Origin: a virus
Reading direction: 5' to 3' (one strand)
IMG/VR virus record: IMGVR_UViG_3300041955_000444
Location: 1 to 55,109 of that record
Length of the DNA stretch: 55,109 bases
This document shows, in pieces, positions 48,691 to 55,109 of this stretch (the first letter of the stretch is position 1; the number at the start of each line of letters is the position of its first letter). Both the position numbers and the translations under genes were made by a program. The notes under the pieces were generated by a model. It worked only from the letters and a program-made list of their open reading frames with translations, had not been told where the DNA came from and searched no databases.

Positions 48691-48813
48691 AGGCGCGTAG
48701 CGCCAAACGCCTAGATCGAAACGGCGCTCTAGCGCCGTCGGGCAGTGTCGCTGCCCCTGACGAGATCAGAACTCAAACTCGGGGCTGTCGCCCCGAACCC
48801 TTTGGAGGTTGCA
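48691..48813 (+). other. Spacer with three tandem hairpins
   Basis: CGGCGCTCTAGCGCCG (48722-48737), GGGCAGTGTCGCTGCCC (48740-48756) and GGGGCTGTCGCCCC (48781-48794) can fold one after another before GGAGG and the next ATG. GATCGAAACGGCGC also repeats a spacer motif at about 48378. Confidence 0.5.
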
Positions 48814-49578
48814 ATGATTGTCTCTCGCACGAATGGCTGGACCATTGACACTCAAGCCCGCACGATTGCGTGGCCCGGGAAGGCCGGCGAATCGGCGTTG
48901 CCGGATGTATCGCTGGCCGCGTTGACGTATTTCGGACTGGGCTACCTGGAGTCCCAGGCGGCTGCGCGGACTGTGAATGACACTTTCCGCAAAGCTTGGC
49001 TCGCCGCGCACGCTGGCGCGAAAGCCGCCGATGTTCCTAAGGACGCGGTCCCGGCGTCGGATTCGGCTGAATACCGCGCCGAGTTGGCCAAGGCGCACGA
49101 AGCGTTGTTCGCTAAGCTCGTCGCCGGTTACGAAGTTGGGGTGCGTGAAGGCACCGGCGATCCGCTCGCGGACGAGGCCGACAAGATTGCCCGCGATTGG
49201 CTGCAAAAACTCGTGACGCAGTTCACTATAAGCGTGGACAAACAGGGCAAGCCGCTCGTCGATGCTGCGGGCGAGCGGGCGGCGAGGCCGTGGTATACGT
49301 TGCCGGCGAAGCGCAAGGTCGCCCGGGACGAGGACCCCTACCACGGCCCCAAGTACACCACGTTTGGCGAAGCCCTTGCCGCGTTCAAAGTGTCCACGTC
49401 GCCAGCCGCCGGCAAGCTCGTCGGCAAAACTGCCGACGGCAAGGCTTGGCCGTTCAAGATGCGTCAGGGCCTCAGCGTGGCTGACGCCATTGCGACTGAG
49501 GCCGCGCGTCGGGTCGCCGAGCGCGCCGAGGCTAAGCCCGCTGTCACCTTGGCCGACGGCGAGGACGTGGCGTTCTAA
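48814..49578 (+). CDS. Hypothetical early protein (254 aa)
   Basis: GGAGG five bases before ATG 48814 fixes the start; an in-frame start at 48745 lies in the hairpin spacer. The product (MIVSRTNGWTIDTQARTIAW...) is mostly helical and Ala-rich with a central AKLVAGYEVGVREGTGDPLA segment and a basic C-terminal region (WPFKMRQGLSVADAIATEA). It is the largest protein of the early rightward cluster. Function unknown. Confidence 0.65.
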   Translation: MIVSRTNGWTIDTQARTIAWPGKAGESALPDVSLAALTYFGLGYLESQAAARTVNDTFRKAWLAAHAGAKAADVPKDAVPASDSAEYRAELAKAHEALFAKLVAGYEVGVREGTGDPLADEADKIARDWLQKLVTQFTISVDKQGKPLVDAAGERAARPWYTLPAKRKVARDEDPYHGPKYTTFGEALAAFKVSTSPAAGKLVGKTADGKAWPFKMRQGLSVADAIATEAARRVAERAEAKPAVTLADGEDVAF

Positions 49579-49609
49579 CCCAACGGCGCGCAGCGCCCCA
49601 ACATAACGC

Positions 49610-49643
49610 TTGACTTGGGGCAGGGTTCATGCAATCCTGCCCC
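49610..49643 (+). promoter_or_regulatory. Promoter with overlapping inverted repeat
   Basis: TTGACT (49610-49615), 17 bases, AATCCT. GGGGCAGG (49617-49624) and CCTGCCCC (49636-49643) form a perfect 8-bp inverted repeat over the promoter, as an operator or hairpin would. Confidence 0.4.
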
Positions 49644-49687
49644 TTGAGGCGCTGCGCGCCTGCCCCTTGTCGTATTAGGAGGTTGTC

Positions 49688-49873
49688 ATGCAAGAACGAA
49701 TCGCCCAGGCCACTTGCGCAGAGCTAGACGCTCGCAAGGCTGCCTGGCGTGCCTTGGGCGAGGCGTTCAAGTCACCTAACGTTCATGTTGATCAGGCCAC
49801 CGTGTTAGGCCACTTGCCTGAAGGTGAAACCTTGCGCCGGTGCGAATATGAATTGAAACAACTCAGGCGTTAG
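49688..49873 (+). CDS. Small protein (61 aa)
   Basis: AGGAGG precedes ATG 49688. MQERIAQATCAELDARKAAW and EGETLRRCEYELKQLRR give a helical, basic protein. GGCGCTACGCGCC follows the stop. Function unknown. Confidence 0.6.
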   Translation: MQERIAQATCAELDARKAAWRALGEAFKSPNVHVDQATVLGHLPEGETLRRCEYELKQLRR

Positions 49874-49911
49874 GCGCTACGCGCCACTCAGGCGTTAAGG
49901 GGAGAACGAAC

Positions 49912-49992
49912 ATGGGCGGCAAGAGCCGCAATACGGGCTTAGCCCGTGCATACCGTGACGTGCGTGTTGAGTCGTGGGAGCTCAACACTTAA
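49912..49992 (+). CDS. 26-aa basic peptide
   Basis: GGGGAGAAC precedes ATG 49912. MGGKSRNTGLARAYRDVRVE is followed by SWELNT and a stop. It is short but has a ribosome site and its own terminator-like hairpins. Function unknown. Confidence 0.4.
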   Translation: MGGKSRNTGLARAYRDVRVESWELNT

Positions 49993-50356
49993 ACCATCCG
50001 CGAAGGGCGCTCTTGCGCCCCACGTTACTTACGTCGGGGCGGGCTTCGGTCCGCCCTTCTTCGTTGGGGCTTCGCCTCGCCCCACCACGTTCGCCCAAGC
50101 TCCGAGCAACTGCTCACGCTCGGCCGCAGCGAGGCCAGGCTGGGAAGGTGGCGAAGCCGGGGGACCGGCCGAGAGGGAGATCCTAAGCGAGGTCGAATTA
50201 GCATCCCACGTACTTTCCAAAAATCACTCTGGCTTCGCGGGGTGTGGGGCGGCAGCCGCATCGGCGAAGCGAAATCCGCCCCCCACGCGCGATTTCACCC
50301 TTGACATCCGCATCGCCCCGTGCTACCACGGGACCAACAAACCCGTGGAGCCTACC
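49993..50356 (+). other. Intergenic region with hairpins and a promoter
   Basis: Just after the small gene come GGGCGCTCTTGCGCCC (50005-50020) and GGGCGG...CCGCCC (50037-50056), which may terminate. GGGGCTTCGCC motifs follow. TTGACA (50301-50306), 17 bases, TACCAC (50324-50329) is a sigma70-like promoter 28 bases before the next ATG. An antisense ORF (50029-50220) is Pro/Gly-rich and not supported. Confidence 0.5.
50301..50329 (+). promoter_or_regulatory. Sigma70-like promoter before the 50357 gene
   Basis: TTGACA, 17-base spacer, TACCAC (3 of 6 to TATAAT). The -35 is perfect. Confidence 0.45.
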
Positions 50357-50581
50357 ATGACTAACCTGACCCCGCTAAACGACAACCGCCTTGACGCCGC
50401 GACCACGTGGCTCCAGGCCACTTTCGCCGCCCGCGTCGCGCCGACTCTGCGAGAGCAAACGCTGTTTCTGACCCATGGGACGCCTGTTACGTTCCTGTGG
50501 GGCGTTGCCCCGCACACCCCGAGGGCTTCGCCTCCCGCACGCCCACACTTCCTCTTGACCCGCGCCCGCGCGTATGCGTAA
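50357..50581 (+). CDS. Hypothetical protein (74 aa)
   Basis: ATG 50357 follows a sigma70-like promoter. MTNLTPLNDNRLDAATTWLQ, then TLREQTLFLTHGTPVTFLWG and a Pro/Arg-rich tail. The start is chosen from promoter position; longer open frames upstream are GC-rich shadow. Function unknown. Confidence 0.5.
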   Translation: MTNLTPLNDNRLDAATTWLQATFAARVAPTLREQTLFLTHGTPVTFLWGVAPHTPRASPPARPHFLLTRARAYA

Positions 50582-50704
50582 CGTAGTCCCCGAGGCACCG
50601 AGGCCCCTTCCCCCTCGTCTGCCCCGAGGAGGGTCCAGGTCGCGTCCGATCAAAGCAGGGGGCTTCGCCCCCTCCCCTCCTCGCTTCAAACATAGGCTTC
50701 GCCG

Positions 50705-51352
50705 GTGTTCGATGATCTTGCCTCCTCCACGACGCTCGACCTCGTGTCGGACGCCTTGGCGTTCCTCGACGAAGCGACTCCCCAGGCGTCCAGGCTTCGT
50801 CAGCCGCTCCGCATTGAGGTGGTGCGGACGCTCAGCGACGAGGACATCACCGGTGGGTTCCTGACGCCAGCGCCGCCTCCGACGCTCCGGGAGATCAAAT
50901 CCTCACACCATTCGTTGGCGAAGCTCCTCGCCCAGGGCCGGAGTCATATCGAGGCATCGCGCATCACGGGCTACTCTCCGGGGTACATCGGGCGCCTTGC
51001 GGCGGACCCGATGTTCCGCGAACTCATCCTACACTATACGACTGTGGACGAAATCGCCTCCACCGACTTCCTTGGCGCGATGCGGGAAGTCGGGCTCGAC
51101 ATGCTCAACGAGCTTCGGGACCGCGTAGAGCAGGATCCCAAGTCGCTCAGCGTCGGGCAACTTCACGAAGGTATCAAACTTTTGCTGGTCGAGCCGATGA
51201 AGTCCGAGGCGCTCCGGGGTGGTCTCGCGAGCGGCACCGGGCCAATCACAATCACTTTCGTCGCGTCGCAGACGCCTCAGGCGTCAGTCGAGCGCGAAGG
51301 GATCCTGATCGAGGGCGAACGGGCTTCGCCGAAGGTGAAGGACGCAGCGTGA
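50705..51352 (+). CDS. Small terminase subunit candidate (215 aa)
   Basis: GTG 50705. The middle has a helix-turn-helix-like DNA-binding segment: LAKLLAQGRSHIEASRITGY then SPGYIGRLAADP, as in phage small terminases that recognise packaging sites. The C-terminal part is helical (DMLNELRDRVEQDPKSL) and ends in a basic low-complexity tail, compatible with a ring subunit. It is separated from terL by about 12 kb of appendage and lysis genes on the circle, which is unusual. A transcription regulator is the alternative. Confidence 0.68.
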   Translation: MFDDLASSTTLDLVSDALAFLDEATPQASRLRQPLRIEVVRTLSDEDITGGFLTPAPPPTLREIKSSHHSLAKLLAQGRSHIEASRITGYSPGYIGRLAADPMFRELILHYTTVDEIASTDFLGAMREVGLDMLNELRDRVEQDPKSLSVGQLHEGIKLLLVEPMKSEALRGGLASGTGPITITFVASQTPQASVEREGILIEGERASPKVKDAA

Positions 51353-51368
51353 GCGGAGCTTCGCCCAA

Positions 51369-51932
51369 ATGACCCGTGAAGTCCAGGGGCTTACTTTCGT
51401 CCGGGTCCTGCGGGAGCGCCCGGAGTGCATCCCGCACGGACGCCCACGCGGCGCGAAAGCCGCAGGGGTCCGATATGAAGAGGCCCTTGCGGCTTCGCCG
51501 AGCTTCGCTACTGCGTCGCACGGGGTCTGGCTCGAATTTGGCGACGCCCGTGGCCACGGCTACGCTCAGGTGGACTTTCTCTTCGTGGCGGACGAACTCA
51601 TCGCTGTTGGTGAAGCCAAGTTGACCTGGACCCCTGCGGCGTATTCGCAGCTCCGGAAGTTGTACTTCCCACTGCTTCAGCGGTACTCGCCGAAGCCCGT
51701 AGGGGGCTTTATCGTCTGTCACAACCTGACGCGAGAGACCCCTCGGAACGAGGTCACTTGTGACCTCAGCGAGGCGCTTCGTCGAGTTGCGTTTGATCCA
51801 ACCAAAATTCCAACCCTCCACGTACCGCTGCTACTGAAGGAGCCCCGCCATGCCGCCCCGAAGCTCCGACTTCCGTCCTGGTGGCGAAAAGGGCAAGCTG
51901 CACCGCGAACTGGGCATCCCGGAGGGCACTAA
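51369..51932 (+). CDS. PD-(D/E)XK nuclease-like protein (187 aa)
   Basis: The layout VRYEEALAASP (Glu38), YAQVDFLFV (Asp69) and LIAVGEAKLTW (Glu82, Lys84), then AYSQLRKLY, is the motif order of the PD-(D/E)XK superfamily: E...D...ExK...Q. It lies between small terminase and appendage genes and overlaps the next gene by 83 bases. A role in packaging, recombination or host DNA attack is possible. No close family recognised. Confidence 0.65.
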   Translation: MTREVQGLTFVRVLRERPECIPHGRPRGAKAAGVRYEEALAASPSFATASHGVWLEFGDARGHGYAQVDFLFVADELIAVGEAKLTWTPAAYSQLRKLYFPLLQRYSPKPVGGFIVCHNLTRETPRNEVTCDLSEALRRVAFDPTKIPTLHVPLLLKEPRHAAPKLRLPSWWRKGQAAPRTGHPGGH

Positions 51933-52059
51933 GATCCCCCACGGACGCTTGCGCGAAGCGATGCATTCGAAGAACCGCGAAGTCCGCGATGACGCCATCC
52001 GGGCGAACACAATGTCGCATTGGGCGAAGTGGGGCCATGGTGGTCGCGATTCGCGCTAA
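51850..52059 (+). CDS. Conserved small phage protein (69 aa)
   Basis: AAGGAG seven bases before ATG 51850 supports the start inside the preceding gene. The product begins MPPRSSDFRPGGEKGKLHRE, then LGIPEGTKIPHGRLREAMHS and a basic helix. The GEKGKLHxELGIPxGxKIP pattern recurs in small phage proteins near terminase genes. Function unknown. Confidence 0.65.
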   Translation: MPPRSSDFRPGGEKGKLHRELGIPEGTKIPHGRLREAMHSKNREVRDDAIRANTMSHWAKWGHGGRDSR

Positions 52060-52095
52060 CGGGGCGAAGCCCCACAACACAGAAGGAACTTCGCT

Positions 52096-52416
52096 ATGAA
52101 GGGTATGATGAAAGAGCACGATCGCGCCTCGAAAGAGCGCGATCCCGCCGGAAAAGTCCTCCATGACCGCGACACTTCGTCGAAACCGAGCCCGCCTGCG
52201 GGGATCGGGAACGAGCGCCACGAGAACGTCCGCGGAGCGCAAGAAGGCGGCTCTCGGGCCGAGGCCGCCGGCCCTGGGCGAAGCCACATCGGACATGCCG
52301 TGGAAGAACTTCACCGGCAGCATCCGCATCACCACTCCGAAGGCGGGGTGCATCATACGACGGATCACATTCGGCATGAGCGGGCCGAAGTGAAGTACCA
52401 CGGGCACAAGGACTGA
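52096..52416 (+). CDS. Histidine-rich hydrophilic protein (106 aa)
   Basis: AAGGAAC precedes ATG 52096. The product is very charged; the C-terminal 40 residues hold about 13 His (EELHRQHPHHHSEGGVHHTT, DHIRHERAEVKYHGHKD). His-rich stretches bind metal ions or may bridge virion parts, as in some fibre tips, but nothing here proves either. It lies among appendage genes. Confidence 0.6.
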   Translation: MKGMMKEHDRASKERDPAGKVLHDRDTSSKPSPPAGIGNERHENVRGAQEGGSRAEAAGPGRSHIGHAVEELHRQHPHHHSEGGVHHTTDHIRHERAEVKYHGHKD

Positions 52417-52454
52417 CGGGGGCGGGACGAAGCGGAGCGGAGGGAGCGAAGCTC

Positions 52455-52703
52455 ATGGCGAAGCGACTGAACGATACCAGGGGGCTCACTTCGCGGGGCC
52501 TCCGCGGCGGCGATACTCCGAGCCCCGAGGCTGGAGGGGCGTGCTGTCGACGCAGCGCGCGCCCCGGCGAAGCGTCAGTGGCGTTCAGCCCCGAAGGCAC
52601 CCCCGAAGTCCGCCTTCGCGAGCAGCCTTCTGTGGGGTCCGAGTCGCTCCGCGGCGCGACGGCGTACCTCGGGGAGCGCATCGGAACGAGGGGGCAAGAA
52701 TGA
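52455..52703 (+). CDS. Hypothetical protein (82 aa)
   Basis: GGAGGG upstream of ATG 52455, and the stop overlaps the next start as ATGA at 52700-52703. The product is Gly/Arg/Ser/Pro-rich without clear fold (e.g. LTSRGLRGGDTPSPEAGG). Coupling with the next gene suggests it is real. Confidence 0.5.
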   Translation: MAKRLNDTRGLTSRGLRGGDTPSPEAGGACCRRSARPGEASVAFSPEGTPEVRLREQPSVGSESLRGATAYLGERIGTRGQE

Positions 52704-53374
52704 GACGGGTTTGGGCGACTTTAGCGGGCTTCGCTGCCTTCGGGTTCGCTGCCCCTGCTGCTGCGACCGAGGCTGACGTATGGTGGAACTGCGCGAATCC
52801 AGCAACTTCGGGCTCCACAATGCCGCAGTGGTGCCCGGCCGGCACGACATACCCGCTTCCCGTTACTGTGACAAATGCATCCAGCATCACCATCGGCTCG
52901 GTGTATTTGCTCGACACTGGCGGGACGAACAAGGTTGCCATTAATGCCTCGGGGCAACTTGCAGTGCAGGCTCCGCCCTCGGTGCCATATCCGACCGGAA
53001 CTGCGGCGGACCCCTGCTTGTCACCGAGTGTAGTGAAGACGACAGTGCCGATCGCGGTCACGTCTGCGACGACGACGCAACTGGTAGCGCCATCGGGAAC
53101 CACTGCCACTTACATATGCGGCGGGGTTTTCACGATCGCTCCTAGCGCCACTAGTGCCGATACGGCGTTGTTCGAGTCCGGCACGGGCGCGACTTGCACC
53201 GGCACGTACGCGATGACGGGGACGTTCGGTAACGGCGACCTCACCACTGCGGCAGCGCCGATTGTTGTGCCGTTGGTCGGGGAGCTTGTGACTCCGGCGA
53301 GTCAAGGAGTCTGTGTTGTGACGGCTGGAACGGCCGTGAGCGTGCAGGGGTATGTCACCGAGGTTCAGCAGTGA
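52700..53374 (+). CDS. Appendage protein with signal peptide (224 aa)
   Basis: ATG 52700 in an ATGA overlap gives a Sec-like leader MRRVWATLAGFAAFGFAAPA, then AATEA. The mature part is beta-rich Thr/Ser/Val/Gly sequence with several Cys. A longer open frame from 52541 would bury the leader. Its stop overlaps the next gene's GTG by GTGA. It is one of the four consecutive signal-peptide genes spanning or near the contig junction. Confidence 0.68.
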   Translation: MRRVWATLAGFAAFGFAAPAAATEADVWWNCANPATSGSTMPQWCPAGTTYPLPVTVTNASSITIGSVYLLDTGGTNKVAINASGQLAVQAPPSVPYPTGTAADPCLSPSVVKTTVPIAVTSATTTQLVAPSGTTATYICGGVFTIAPSATSADTALFESGTGATCTGTYAMTGTFGNGDLTTAAAPIVVPLVGELVTPASQGVCVVTAGTAVSVQGYVTEVQQ

Positions 53375-55109
53375 AAACGCAGCGAAGCTTAGCGACACTT
53401 GCGGTGCTCGCCGCAGCGGCTTTCGCTTCGCCCGCAGTCGCCCAGACCCAATGCATCGCGAACGTTGCGGCCCAAGGGACCTCGGACGCCATCACGTCTG
53501 CGATGTTGCCCTGCGGGACGACGACGAACCTGGTCATTCTGACCGCCGCTGCGGCAAACGTGACGACCACCCCGACTTACGCGCCAGTGGGGTCGCCGCC
53601 ACTTCCGATCGTAAACTCAAATAAGGGTCCTATCCAGGTAGGTGACATTCGGCCCTCTTACGTCGCGTTGCTTACTTCAACCGGCTCGTCGTGGGTGCTG
53701 TTGAATCCGTACCACGGTATCGCTGGGAGTAGTTCGCTTACGCCAGGAGCTTCGGTGATTGCACCTTCGACTCCCGGCGGAGTGCTCTCGGACAACGCGG
53801 GGGTGTTGGCGGATTCGACGGCGCTGCCGAGCGGACTGACAATTCCGAGCCCGAACCTGACTGGGACGATCGAGGTTGGCGGCAACGTGATGACTTTCCC
53901 CGGCGTTCCGGCGACGCTGGCCAGTCAGGCTGGGCTCACTTTGGCGCTGGCAGCGGCCCTCCCCTCGCTGACGACCTCACAACTCTACGGCGGAACAGGC
54001 GCGGCGGGCGCGGCGCAGCATTTTCCGGCGGGAACTAACGTCGAGGCGTCGCTCGGCGTCGCCATGGGAGCCAACGGCGGCATGGCCGGCCTCGGCACGA
54101 TGGGGACGATCGCGTATGATGGCGATTGGTGGACGGCGGGCAACACCGACGTTAGCAAGGTTCACATCGGCGGGTTCGCTGCGGCCAGCGGGTCGCTTTA
54201 CACGCTACTCAATGGCGTGACAAGCGGGGATTTCTGCCATGACTATATCATCCACAACGTCCCGACCCCTGCGGGTGGCGTGTGGACCACGACGGACGAT
54301 TACACCTCGACGAGCTACGCAGTGTGTCTCGGGTCGGATCAAGGGCTGATGTACGCCTTTGAGGCCCCGGCAACGGGCGTGCTCGGCAACCCGCCGGTGT
54401 TCGTGACGACGCCGACGTTCGTGTTCAATTGGCTGACGGGGGCAGAGAAAGCCGCTTCGCTAGTGCTTGGCGCTGGTTCGGCGATCACGTCGAGCGGGCC
54501 AGGCGGCGCAATGGCGTCGGGGGCTTTTGCTTCGACCGGCACGACGGGGGCAACGATCCCGCTCAACAATGGCGGGTTCACGCAGTCCGGCGCGGCAATC
54601 TATAGCGGCACGCTTGCCGAGACCGACGCTGCATTGCCGGCCGTTGCTGCGGGATCACTCGGTCTGGCGGGCGGTCCTACGACTGCGCCGACGCTCGGGG
54701 CCAACGACGAAGGCGACATCTACCTCGCGACTGTCAACGGGCTCGTGCATATCGGCAAGGGCTCGACCTACGACGTGAGCCTGCTCGACAGCGCGGGTAG
54801 TGTGGCGCTCGGGGTATCGACTGGGACGCTGAACCTCGTCCTCGGCGGCGGCGTCACCGCAGCGAGCCTCGCGACCCCGAGCTCCAATATCGCCGGGACA
54901 ATCTGTGCGACTTCGGCTGGGGTTTTTCTCTATAATGCCGGGTCGAACTGCTATGCCGGTGGCGGCACCGCGGGCGGCTCGACGACACAAGTCCAGGTCA
55001 ACACATCCGGAAGCCTAGCAGGCATCACGGGCGTCACATCCAACGGTACGGCGATGACGTTCGCCGACGGCGACGCAATATTGTCTGGGTCGGGGTCGGG
55101 AAGCTCCGC
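53371..55109 (+). CDS. Tail appendage protein with signal peptide, N-terminal part (continues at 1-952)
   Basis: GTG 53371 overlaps the upstream stop (GTGA) and gives MKTQRSLATLAVLAAAAFAS then PAVAQTQC, a textbook-like Sec signal peptide. The frame stays open to the right edge and continues in phase at base 2 of the window to 952. Repeated Thr/Gly/Ser/Ala beta-type modules follow. Total about 798 residues. Role as fibre or decoration is inferred from composition and context. Confidence 0.78.
   Translation, partial: MKTQRSLATLAVLAAAAFASPAVAQTQCIANVAAQGTSDAITSAMLPCGTTTNLVILTAAAANVTTTPTYAPVGSPPLPIVNSNKGPIQVGDIRPSYVALLTSTGSSWVLLNPYHGIAGSSSLTPGASVIAPSTPGGVLSDNAGVLADSTALPSGLTIPSPNLTGTIEVGGNVMTFPGVPATLASQAGLTLALAAALPSLTTSQLYGGTGAAGAAQHFPAGTNVEASLGVAMGANGGMAGLGTMGTIAYDGDWWTAGNTDVSKVHIGGFAAASGSLYTLLNGVTSGDFCHDYIIHNVPTPAGGVWTTTDDYTSTSYAVCLGSDQGLMYAFEAPATGVLGNPPVFVTTPTFVFNWLTGAEKAASLVLGAGSAITSSGPGGAMASGAFASTGTTGATIPLNNGGFTQSGAAIYSGTLAETDAALPAVAAGSLGLAGGPTTAPTLGANDEGDIYLATVNGLVHIGKGSTYDVSLLDSAGSVALGVSTGTLNLVLGGGVTAASLATPSSNIAGTICATSAGVFLYNAGSNCYAGGGTAGGSTTQVQVNTSGSLAGITGVTSNGTAMTFADGDAILSGSGSGSS
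54816..55109. repeat. Right copy of imperfect terminal redundancy
   Basis: Matches 1-294 with six substitutions (54943, 55032, 55038, 55047, 55051, 55086). See the left copy for codon positions. Confidence 0.93.

Noticed and set aside
50029-50261. Antisense ORFs in the 49993-50356 intergenic region
   Set aside because: Pro/Gly/Arg composition, no ribosome site, opposite to the local unit.
1-55109. Lysogeny genes, CRISPR arrays, insertion sequences, phage RNA polymerase
   Set aside because: No integrase, repressor, repeat-spacer array, transposase or single-subunit RNA polymerase motif was found in any frame inspected.

Overview
The window is the almost complete, very probably circular (or circularly permuted) genome of a virulent tailed bacteriophage with a short, P22-type tail. 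The last 294 bases (54816-55109) repeat the first 294 (1-294) with six differences. One reading frame, a tail-appendage gene starting at 53371, runs off the right end and continues in phase at the left end to its stop at 952. The unit genome would be 54,815 bp. The DNA is GC-rich and densely packed, with many ATGA/GTGA stop-start overlaps. I found no integrase, repressor, tRNA, CRISPR array or insertion sequence. Several accessory proteins (TSCPD-like, DUF6496-like, DUF3467-like) are types I know mainly from Proteobacteria, the TSCPD-like one especially from Rhizobiales. An alphaproteobacterial host is my best guess, by inference only.

Layout. Two transcription units diverge from a control region at 47218-47894 and meet tail to tail at about 25746-25792. 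The leftward (minus) unit, 47217 down to 25792, starts with about 20 small proteins of mostly unknown function. It then carries a replication, recombination and modification module: a Cas4/RecB-like nuclease, a Sak4-like ATPase, a DUF669-like putative ssDNA-binding protein, a ParB-domain/DNA methyltransferase fusion, a uracil-DNA glycosylase fused to the first part of a 3'-5' exonuclease, a family A DNA polymerase carrying the last exonuclease motif, and a DUF3987-like ATPase. The rightward (plus) unit begins with small early proteins (47895-50581). It continues with a small-terminase candidate (50705), a PD-(D/E)XK nuclease-like protein (51369), secreted-type appendage proteins (52700 through the junction to 1755), and a lysis cassette with glucosaminidase, holin, lipase and spanin-like protein (1817-4334). 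After two more appendage proteins (4402-7878) comes the P22-like morphogenesis block: large terminase, portal, virion transglycosylase, scaffold, coat, adaptor, tail needle-hub protein and ejection proteins (7978-25746).

How the genes work together. The leftward module would copy, recombine and methylate the DNA. The rightward module would make the capsid, package DNA through TerS/TerL, attach a short tail with fibres and internal ejection proteins, and lyse a Gram-negative envelope.

Most unusual points: (1) the DNA polymerase is split, with proofreading motifs ExoI and ExoII on the glycosylase fusion, ExoIII on the polymerase, and two small genes between them; (2) a Tat-type signal peptide is fused to a second copy of the coat protein N-terminal arm, directly upstream of the coat gene; (3) five appendage proteins carry Sec-like signal peptides; (4) a GCCCCGGCC-centred promoter-like element recurs at the boundaries of transcription units; (5) an imperfect inverted repeat flanks an AT core with 13-bp direct repeats in the divergent control region, which may be an origin; (6) a lipase sits in the lysis cassette.
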